Assembly (NCBI GenBank): GCA_008671285.1
Contig: RPYR01000083.1
Coordinates: forward strand, 1-5,953
DNA length: 5,953 nt
Direction of reading: 5' to 3'
Source: Collinsella aerofaciens
Lineage (GTDB): Bacteria; Actinomycetota; Coriobacteriia; Coriobacteriales; Coriobacteriaceae
This document shows, piece after piece, positions 1 through 4,996 of this stretch. The notes beneath the pieces were generated by a model. That model was not told where the DNA came from. It did no database searches and saw only the letters and a program-made list of their open reading frames with translations. The translations under genes and the position numbers were made by a program. Each line of letters opens with the position of its first letter. Within the stretch, counting starts at the first letter, position 1.

Positions 1-831
1 GCGATAGCGCTCGGACGTGCCATCGATGACCTCGGCGGGCAGGTGCGGGGTCTCCCCCGTCATATCCCAGTTGGCCTTGAGCCAATTGCGGACGAATTGC
101 TTGTCGTAGCTAGGCTGGATCTTGCCCTCCTCGTAGCTGGCAGCAGGCCAGAAACGGCTGGAGTCGGGCGTGAGGCACTCGTCGATCAGCGTGACCTTGC
201 CATCAATAACACCAAACTCGAACTTGGTGTCGGCAATGATGATGCCACGGGTCGCGGCGTACTCGGCAGCGGCCTTGTAGATCTTGAGGGAAAGGTCACG
301 AATCTGCGTGGCGATGTCCTCGCCCACGATCTCGCAGCAACGCTCGAACGAGATGTTCTCGTCGTGGTCACCGATCTCGGCCTTCGTGGACGGCGTGAAC
401 AACGGCTCGGGAAGCTTGGAAGCCTCGGTCAGGCCCTCAGGCAGCTGGATGCCGCAGACGGTGCCGTTCTCGTCGTAGGTCTTCTTGCCCGAACCGGTCA
501 GATAGCCGCGGACGATGCACTCGATAGGAATCGTCTGGGCCTTCTTAACCAGCATGGCGCGGCCAGCGAGGTAGTCACGATACTCAGCAAACTCCTCGGG
601 GAAATCCGCCGGGTCGATGGAAACGAGATGGTTGGGGACGATGTCGGCAAACTTATCGAACCAGAATGCCGAGATGCGATTGAGCACCTCTCCCTTAAAC
701 GGAATCTCGTCGGGAAGAATGAAGTCGAACGCAGAAATGCGGTCGGTGGCGACCATCAGCAGGTTTTCACCGGCATCGTAAATATCACGAACCTTGCCAC
801 GGGAATCCGGACGACGCTCCATCGTTGTCAC
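1..831 (-). CDS. purC: Phosphoribosylaminoimidazole-succinocarboxamide synthase (SAICAR synthetase), 3' end cut by window
   Basis: Cytosolic purine enzyme that joins CAIR and L-aspartate with ATP to give SAICAR in de novo IMP synthesis. The visible 277 residues carry the family landmarks in order: GKVRDIY near residues 12-18 (ATP-binding N-lobe), TDRISAFD at 29-36, VRGYLTGSGKK at 107-117, ADTKFEFG at 200-207 and the signature LIDECLTPDSSRF at 215-227. The family is usually about 235-300 residues, so only a short C-terminal piece should be missing beyond the left edge. I chose the GTG start at 829-831 because AAGGAG (840-845) lies 8 nt upstream. The in-frame ATG at 820-822 would leave a 17-nt gap, and the GTG at 838-840 overlaps the ribosome site. 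The gene lies 109 bp after the histidine kinase, with a hairpin between them, so it may be a separate transcript. No frameshift is seen. Identification is secure; the exact start is less so. Confidence 0.97.
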   Translation of the reverse strand, partial: MTTMERRPDSRGKVRDIYDAGENLLMVATDRISAFDFILPDEIPFKGEVLNRISAFWFDKFADIVPNHLVSIDPADFPEEFAEYRDYLAGRAMLVKKAQTIPIECIVRGYLTGSGKKTYDENGTVCGIQLPEGLTEASKLPEPLFTPSTKAEIGDHDENISFERCCEIVGEDIATQIRDLSLKIYKAAAEYAATRGIIIADTKFEFGVIDGKVTLIDECLTPDSSRFWPAASYEEGKIQPSYDKQFVRNWLKANWDMTGETPHLPAEVIDGTSERYR

Positions 832-839
832 GTGAGTCA

Positions 840-845
840 CTCCTT
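840..845 (-). promoter_or_regulatory. Ribosome binding site of purC
   Basis: On the minus strand this reads AAGGAG, a near-perfect Shine-Dalgarno sequence, 8 nt before the GTG at 829-831. It decides the purC start in favour of GTG over the ATG nine bases further in. Confidence 0.75.
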
Positions 846-862
846 ACCTAAATACGACAGAA

Positions 863-882
863 ATGCGGGTTCTTTCCCGCAT
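863..882 (-). terminator. Hairpin between histidine kinase gene and purC, probable terminator
   Basis: A perfect 7-bp stem (863-869 with 876-882, ATGCGGG/CCCGCAT) closes a 6-nt loop at 870-875. Read in the gene direction (minus), it is followed by TTCTGTCGTATTT, a short and broken U-tract. Read on the plus strand it is followed by GTTTTCG. It lies 59 bp after the kinase stop and 31 bp before the purC start, so it probably ends the two-component operon. It could instead be a leader hairpin affecting purC. No convincing purC promoter is visible between the hairpin and the start codon, and any promoter further upstream would have to read through it. Confidence 0.45.
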
Positions 883-940
883 GTTTTCGCAAACTCGGAG
901 CGGCAGGGACGCGGCCCCTCCTTCACCGAATAGCGAAAAG

Positions 941-2506
941 CTAGTGCTCCATTGTAGTAGATGCCGCGTCTGCCGTGTGCTCGCGGGGCAGATGAATTGT
1001 AAAAGTCGTACCCTTTCCAAGCTCCGACTCCACGGATATGTAGCCATGGTGACGCTCGACAATCTGCTTGGTCACGGCGAGGCCGACGCCCAGGCCGCCA
1101 GCTTCGCGGGCGCGGCTGGCATCGGCGCGCCAAAACCGCCCGAAAATGCGCGACAGATCGTCCTTGGCAATACCGATGCCGGTATCAGAAACGGCAATGC
1201 TGACGTGCCAGCGGTCACTGAGCACCGACACCACGACCCAACCGCCCTCGGGGGTGTAGCGCATGGCGTTGCTCATGAGGTTGATAACACATTGCGTGAT
1301 CATGTCGGGATCTGCCTCGACAACGTCATCGTGGCCCTGCGTCTCATCTGCAAAGCGCAAACGCAGGTCACGGTCGGCAAACAGGCGCTCCTGGCCATTC
1401 ACAATCGATCGCACGAACGGAACCATGTCCACCGGTTCTAGATTGAGCGGAGCCGTGCTGTTTTCCATACGCGATAGGTCGAGCATCTGCTGCACCAGAC
1501 GAGCCAGGCGACGCGTCTCGGAAGCAACGGTCTCCAAATGCTCATCGTCGGTGGGATACACGCCATCCTGCATGGCCTCGACCGTTGCGAGCATGGCCAT
1601 AAGCGGCGTGCGAAGCTCGTGTGCAACGTCTGAGGTCAGGCGCTTCTCGTGTTTCATATCCTTCTCGAGCGAAGTGGCCATCTCATCGAAGGTCTCACCC
1701 AGCTGATCGATCTCGTCATCACCGCGCAGTCCCGTGCGAGCCGACAGGTCGCCGTCACGGATTTGCTTTGCGGTACTGGTGATGCGATGAATCGGCTTGG
1801 TGAGCATGCGCGACACGAGCGATCCGATAACGACCGAAATGCAGATTGCAACAACCGCGGCGAGGGCCATGGCGTTAAAGGTCTTCTCCCTAAACGCAGA
1901 GTCCGCCTTGGTGAGCAGAGCGTCGGAGCCGATGGCCCACAGCTTTACCTGTCCGACATGCTCGCCGGAAGACGTTACAATCTCGACGTTAGCAACGCTA
2001 TCGGAGTCGGTTGGAGCAGACGAGACCGGGCTATGCGATGCCCTCTTGCCGCTCGTGTCGTCGGTCGTAGCCTGGTTTTCGCGTACATCGGCGGTCGCGC
2101 TTGCCGAGGGCCAGGAATCGTCATAAACGATCACGCCCTTTTTATTGACGACCTGCATGCCCAGATCGTCGGAAACCAAACTCGACGTTGCGACCGTGCG
2201 CAGTTCTCCCGCGGTCCAAGAGCCGTTTTCCTCATATGAGGTCGCCAACTTCTCGGCAGCGGAATTTGCGATTTCGACGATATTGGAGCGTGTGTAATCC
2301 GAAAAGACCGTGCCCCACACAACAGAGACAACGCCCACCAGCACCAATACCGTCATGAGCGATGTCAGAGCAAAAGCAAGTGCCATGCGCGAGGGATAGC
2401 TCATCGTTGGCCGTGAATCGGAACGAGGCGTGTTCCAACTAGCCTTGGAACCCGCCTCGCTCTCCTGCTTGTGCTTTTGTCCGATTTCAAAGCGCGCAGG
2501 TGTCAT
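941..2506 (-). CDS. Membrane-bound two-component sensor histidine kinase (HAMP, HisKA, HATPase_c)
   Basis: Sensor kinase of 521 residues that should autophosphorylate on His and pass the phosphate to the response regulator encoded just upstream. Order: a hydrophilic cytoplasmic leader (1-38), first membrane helix about 41-64, extracytoplasmic sensor region about 66-209, second helix about 211-232, HAMP linker about 232-284, and a HisKA H-box DVAHELRTP at 293-301 with phospho-acceptor His296 and the E..T pair (Glu297, Thr300) linked to phosphatase activity. The ATPase domain follows: N-box NLMSNAMRYTP (409-419), G1 DTGIGI (441-446), F-box FGRFWR (455-460) and G2 GGLGVGLA (470-477). All catalytic boxes look intact. 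The sensor region contains a Ser/Thr/Asp-rich stretch at about 131-172. I chose the ATG at 2504-2506 because AGGGA overlapping the regulator's stop lies 8 nt before it; Met35 has no such site. The signal sensed is unknown. Confidence 0.95.
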   Translation of the reverse strand: MTPARFEIGQKHKQESEAGSKASWNTPRSDSRPTMSYPSRMALAFALTSLMTVLVLVGVVSVVWGTVFSDYTRSNIVEIANSAAEKLATSYEENGSWTAGELRTVATSSLVSDDLGMQVVNKKGVIVYDDSWPSASATADVRENQATTDDTSGKRASHSPVSSAPTDSDSVANVEIVTSSGEHVGQVKLWAIGSDALLTKADSAFREKTFNAMALAAVVAICISVVIGSLVSRMLTKPIHRITSTAKQIRDGDLSARTGLRGDDEIDQLGETFDEMATSLEKDMKHEKRLTSDVAHELRTPLMAMLATVEAMQDGVYPTDDEHLETVASETRRLARLVQQMLDLSRMENSTAPLNLEPVDMVPFVRSIVNGQERLFADRDLRLRFADETQGHDDVVEADPDMITQCVINLMSNAMRYTPEGGWVVVSVLSDRWHVSIAVSDTGIGIAKDDLSRIFGRFWRADASRAREAGGLGVGLAVTKQIVERHHGYISVESELGKGTTFTIHLPREHTADAASTTMEH

Positions 2507-2514
2507 ATGTGATT

Positions 2515-2519
2515 TCCCT
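2515..2519 (-). promoter_or_regulatory. Ribosome binding site of the histidine kinase gene, overlapping the regulator's stop codon
   Basis: Minus-strand AGGGA begins inside the TAG stop (2518-2520) of the response regulator and ends 8 nt before the kinase ATG. This arrangement suggests that terminating ribosomes help start kinase translation. It supports co-expression and the longer kinase start. Confidence 0.55.
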
Positions 2520-3240
2520 ATTTCTCGTCCGACTTATCGGTCTTGGCCGGAGCCTCGAAGCGATAGCCGACACCATGGACGGTGTAGAGCCACTTGGGCT
2601 TCTTGGGATCATCGCCCAGCTTGGCGCGAAGATTCTTCACGTGGCTATCGATGGTGCGCTCATAGCCCTCAAAGTCATACCCGAGCACTTTCTCGACCAG
2701 CTCCATGCGGTTATACACACGGCCGGGATGGCGAGCAAGCGTGGTGAGCAGCTTGAACTCGGAAGCCGTCAGATCGACTTCCTTGCCCTCGACCAAGATC
2801 TTGTGGCCCGAGATATCGATGACCAGATCGCCGAAGTCGAGTACCTCGACGGCGGGCTCGTCGGCCTGATGGGCACGGCGGAACAGAGCGCGAACGCGGG
2901 CGACGAGCTCGCGCGGCGAGAACGGCTTAATCAGATAGTCGTCGGCGCCGAGCTCAAGACCGATAATACGGTCCTCGATCTCGCCCTTAGCCGTCAGCAT
3001 GATGATGGGGACATCCGAGGTATCGCGAATGGTGCGGCAAACGCGCTCGCCGGGGATCTTGGGGAGCATAAGGTCGAGCACGACCAGGTCGAACTGATGC
3101 TTCTCGAACTCCTCGATCGCGGACTGGCCGTCGCCGACGCCCACAACCCAGTAGCCTTCGCGCTCGAGATAGGCAGCGACGGCGTCACGGATTGCCTTCT
3201 CATCCTCGACCAGCAGAATCTTTTTTGCATCTGAAGCCAT
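2518..3240 (-). CDS. OmpR/PhoB-family response regulator
   Basis: DNA-binding transcription regulator of 240 residues, partner of the kinase that follows 11 bp downstream. The receiver domain (about 7-120) has the acidic pair Glu12-Asp13, phospho-acceptor Asp56 in VLDLMLP, Thr83 in MLTAK and Lys105 in IKPFSPREL, so it should be phosphorylatable. The C-terminal winged helix (about 134-230) has LTASEFKLL (157-165), the recognition-helix region ERTIDSHVKNLRAKLG (194-209) and the wing YTVHGVGYRF (219-228). Length and architecture are standard for the family. I chose the ATG at 3238-3240 because AGGGGGG (3248-3254) sits 7 nt upstream. The frame is open back to a TTG at 3259-3261, which would add seven residues but spans the ribosome site and has none of its own. 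The regulator-then-kinase order is common in Gram-positive bacteria. Its target genes cannot be read from the sequence. I cannot assign it to a named system. Confidence 0.96.
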   Translation of the reverse strand: MASDAKKILLVEDEKAIRDAVAAYLEREGYWVVGVGDGQSAIEEFEKHQFDLVVLDLMLPKIPGERVCRTIRDTSDVPIIMLTAKGEIEDRIIGLELGADDYLIKPFSPRELVARVRALFRRAHQADEPAVEVLDFGDLVIDISGHKILVEGKEVDLTASEFKLLTTLARHPGRVYNRMELVEKVLGYDFEGYERTIDSHVKNLRAKLGDDPKKPKWLYTVHGVGYRFEAPAKTDKSDEK

Positions 3241-3247
3241 AACACGG

Positions 3248-3254
3248 CCCCCCT
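3248..3254 (-). promoter_or_regulatory. Ribosome binding site of the response regulator gene
   Basis: Minus-strand AGGGGGG, 7 nt before the ATG at 3238-3240. It decides the start against the upstream in-frame TTG at 3259-3261. Confidence 0.65.
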
Positions 3255-3295
3255 GTCTCAATTAGCTAAGAACAAGCCCATTTTAACGCACCTGA

Positions 3296-3334
3296 GCCCG
3301 CCAGATGCCGCTATGACGCGGCAGCTCGGCGGGC
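3296..3334 (-). other. GC-rich interrupted hairpin between the lipoprotein gene and the response regulator
   Basis: Outer 7-bp arms GCCCGCC (3296-3302) and GGCGGGC (3328-3334) and inner 6-bp arms TGCCGC (3306-3311) and GCGGCA (3318-3323) form one long stem with a small internal loop (AGA opposite GCTC) and a 6-nt apical loop. Neither strand has a U-tract after it. On the minus strand the next bases are TCAGGTGCGTTAAAATGG. It may stop or slow transcription leaving the lipoprotein gene, or lie in the 5' leader or promoter region of the regulator. The structure is clear; its function is not. Confidence 0.5.
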
Positions 3335-3393
3335 GGTACTCACAATTACAACGCGTTTATTCCCCTGTTGGCGCCTTTTTAACCCCTCTAAGC

Positions 3394-4605
3394 TTAAAGA
3401 GAAAATAGGCGTGCAGTGACCGTCTCTGGTATACCCTGGCTGTTGCGCACCGTGGCGTACGTAAGGAATGAGTCCGATTTTCCCGCCGTAGCTGGATAAT
3501 CGCCATACTCCAAAGCGCGGTCGGGCGACAGCAGCGAGCCATAGGTCTTGGCAGAGGTGTCGATCAGGAAATGCGACGCCTGTACCTTAACAAGGTATTT
3601 ATTCTTCTTGCCAGCCGCACATGCGAGCGGCTCACGGGACAGGAAGAGATACGGCCCTCCCTCATTACCGATATACGTGCCCATGTTGCCCAGGCTGCCC
3701 ACGCCACTATAGGCCGCCTCGATAGAAAACACGAAGGTATCGCCCATATATACGGCCTCGAAAGGCGAGACTGACGAGGGAAGGACTAGCTGGGCACGTT
3801 TGGTGTTGTTGCCGTCGGTCAAATCGATTGCCGTTATGCCGTAGTAGACGCCCTCGTCGTTGCGGACACGCGGCGAGATAGTCAAAATGCCGTCGCTCGC
3901 GCGCGGGGCCGATGCAAAGCGACCCGTCGATTTCCAAATTATCTCGGCCTTGGATTCATCAAGCGAGCGACGATAGCAAAACGAATCGCTACTCGTTTTA
4001 TTGCCACCTGCCGAGGGCATTTTATACCAGATGACTGATGACCCGAACGCCGTAAACAGCGGCGGATCGTAGTCCTTGCCACCTCGATCGAGCTCAACCA
4101 CGTCGCCAGAGAGCGAAGCGCCCGACAGATTTTGAGCGTAGAGCTTCCACGATGAATTGGCAAAGTTCATCTCAACCCACGCGAATACGCCGTCGCCGGC
4201 ACGGACATCGTAGAATGCATATCCCGTGCCCTCGATAGGATCCTCGATTAATGTGGTAAGCGAGCCATCGCCCAGGTTGAGCACACCGAGTGTGTTGGCG
4301 TGCAGTGCCGATGCGGGCGCCATCATTGCCGCGGCGTAATCGCCGTCGCAGTAGTACAGCAGCGTACCCAGAGGCAGCGTCCACGATGACGCCGGCTCAA
4401 GATCGATGTCGACAGCCTCATACTCATCCGTAATCGAGATGATTTTGGAATCGTCCTTGATAACCTGCGGCTCGCCGGCGGCAGCATCGCTGGTACCCGG
4501 GGTTGTCGAGCATCCGGCAAGCCCCGTGGCAGCGCCCGCGGCAGCCCCACCGAGTACAAAGCCGCGACGCGATATTCCGTTCTTGATGTGATCGGCGATA
4601 CCCAT
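3394..4605 (-). CDS. Tat-signal lipoprotein of unknown function, possible beta-propeller
   Basis: Predicted 403-residue exported lipoprotein that I cannot assign to a named family. The N-terminus has a twin-arginine motif, SRRGFVL (12-18), a small-residue Ala/Gly-rich hydrophobic stretch (19-30) and a lipobox LAGC with Cys32 as the lipidated residue. That points to export in folded form by Tat and anchoring on the outer face of the membrane. A Ser/Thr/Ala linker (33-44) follows. The mature part has repeated short strands rich in aromatic residues, such as GVFAWVEM (139-146), SSVIWYKM (189-196), GVYYGITAIDL (252-262) and DTFVFSIE (289-296), spaced roughly 35-60 residues apart, which resembles a beta-propeller; this is inference. 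No catalytic motif is recognised. Its ATG overlaps the stop of the TSCPD gene (TAATG) and no strong Shine-Dalgarno precedes it, so translation is probably coupled. No good terminator follows, so readthrough into the two-component genes is possible. Confidence 0.88.
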   Translation of the reverse strand: MGIADHIKNGISRRGFVLGGAAAGAATGLAGCSTTPGTSDAAAGEPQVIKDDSKIISITDEYEAVDIDLEPASSWTLPLGTLLYYCDGDYAAAMMAPASALHANTLGVLNLGDGSLTTLIEDPIEGTGYAFYDVRAGDGVFAWVEMNFANSSWKLYAQNLSGASLSGDVVELDRGGKDYDPPLFTAFGSSVIWYKMPSAGGNKTSSDSFCYRRSLDESKAEIIWKSTGRFASAPRASDGILTISPRVRNDEGVYYGITAIDLTDGNNTKRAQLVLPSSVSPFEAVYMGDTFVFSIEAAYSGVGSLGNMGTYIGNEGGPYLFLSREPLACAAGKKNKYLVKVQASHFLIDTSAKTYGSLLSPDRALEYGDYPATAGKSDSFLTYATVRNSQGIPETVTARLFSL

Positions 4606-4868
4606 TAGGCGATCTCGGCGCGAGCGGCCTCGATAGCGCGTGTAAGCTGGTCGGCGCAGGAGGTCTTTTTCATACCGCAGGTATTACCGGCGAGAACCTC
4701 GATTACGCGATCGGCAGGAGCGCCCTCGACCAGCTTGGAGATAGCCTTGAGATTGCCGTCGCAGCCGCCGGTAAACTCAACGCCCATCACCTTGTTGCCG
4801 TCATCGGAAAGGTCAAGGTGAATATTGCGAGCACACACGCCCTGAGGCTTGTAATCAAACGAAATCAT
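4605..4868 (-). CDS. Small four-cysteine TSCPD-domain protein (TIGR03905-like)
   Basis: An 87-residue cytoplasmic protein with no signal peptide or membrane segment. It matches the small stand-alone TSCPD family: four cysteines at 12, 36, 64 and 71, with VEFTGGCDGNL (30-40), a central LVEGAP (46-51), NTCGMKKTSC (62-71) and then ADQL. The domain-naming motif TSCPD here reads TSCAD. A related TSCPD module occurs at the C-terminus of class II (B12-dependent) ribonucleotide reductases, where paired cysteines are thought to serve in redox or metal binding. The role of the stand-alone form is not established, so metal binding is inference. The start at 4866-4868 is preceded by AGAGGGGA (4873-4880), and the length fits the family. 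The stop shares one base with the lipoprotein start. It begins a probable transcript after purB. Confidence 0.9.
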   Translation of the reverse strand: MISFDYKPQGVCARNIHLDLSDDGNKVMGVEFTGGCDGNLKAISKLVEGAPADRVIEVLAGNTCGMKKTSCADQLTRAIEAARAEIA

Positions 4869-4872
4869 GCGA

Positions 4873-4880
4873 TCCCCTCT
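4873..4880 (-). promoter_or_regulatory. Ribosome binding site of the TSCPD gene
   Basis: Minus-strand AGAGGGGA, a purine-rich Shine-Dalgarno-like run placed 4 nt (from its 3' end) to about 7 nt (from the GAGG core) before the ATG at 4866-4868. It is the only clear ribosome site for the TSCPD/lipoprotein pair. Confidence 0.6.
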
Positions 4881-4902
4881 CAGAATGTTATTCGAGACGA
4901 CT

Positions 4903-4929
4903 ATTATCCCCGTCTTTCCCTAAATGCAA
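4903..4929 (-). promoter_or_regulatory. Possible promoter for the TSCPD-lipoprotein pair
   Basis: On the minus strand GATAAT (4903-4908) matches the -10 consensus at five of six positions. The best -35 candidate is TTGCAT (4924-4929), with only the TTG half conserved and a short 15-nt spacer. The element lies 34 bp before the TSCPD start, just after the hairpin that follows purB, where a new promoter would be expected. The call rests mainly on the -10 element and position. Confidence 0.35.
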
Positions 4930-4932
4930 CGA

Positions 4933-4970
4933 GGCGCTTTGCCGGCAACACACATTACCAGCAAAGCGCC
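4933..4970 (-). terminator. Strong hairpin after purB, probable transcription terminator
   Basis: Perfect 10-bp inverted repeat, GGCGCTTTGC (4933-4942) with GCAAAGCGCC (4961-4970), extended by two G-C pairs (4944-4945 with 4958-4959) after one mismatch, around a loop of about 12 nt. It starts 26 bp after the purB stop at 4997. In the gene direction it is followed by TCGTTGCATTT, a poor U-tract, while a run of five T sits before the stem rather than after it. It probably ends purB mRNA or protects its 3' end. Efficient intrinsic termination is uncertain. Confidence 0.5.
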
Positions 4971-4996
4971 CTAAAAAGCTAACGTTATGCCCGAAC

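Noticed and set aside
43..933. Plus-strand open frame of 296 codons opposite purC
   Set aside because: It is the antisense of a clearly conserved gene. The frame stays open because of the G/C-ending codon bias of purC, the translation shows no recognisable domain, and no ribosome site supports it.
832..940. Purine riboswitch or PurR-type operator in the purC leader
   Set aside because: Beyond the simple hairpin I see no three-way-junction arrangement and no recognisable repeated operator motif.
1649..2239. Plus-strand open frames opposite the kinase gene
   Set aside because: They are shadows of the histidine kinase, whose domains cover the whole stretch without interruption.
2402..2404. Internal Met35 as the histidine kinase start
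   Set aside because: It would place the start just before the first membrane helix, but the preceding bases contain no ribosome site, whereas the ATG at 2504-2506 has one.
2500..3234. Plus-strand open frame of 244 codons opposite the response regulator
   Set aside because: It mirrors the regulator gene almost exactly. The regulator has every receiver and winged-helix landmark, while the antisense product has none.
3241..3261. Upstream TTG start for the response regulator (adds seven residues)
   Set aside because: The added segment is the ribosome binding site of the ATG at 3238-3240, and the TTG has no Shine-Dalgarno of its own.
3357..3542. Small minus-strand open frame overlapping the end of the lipoprotein gene
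   Set aside because: It lies mostly inside the lipoprotein gene in another frame, has no clear ribosome site and shows no family features.
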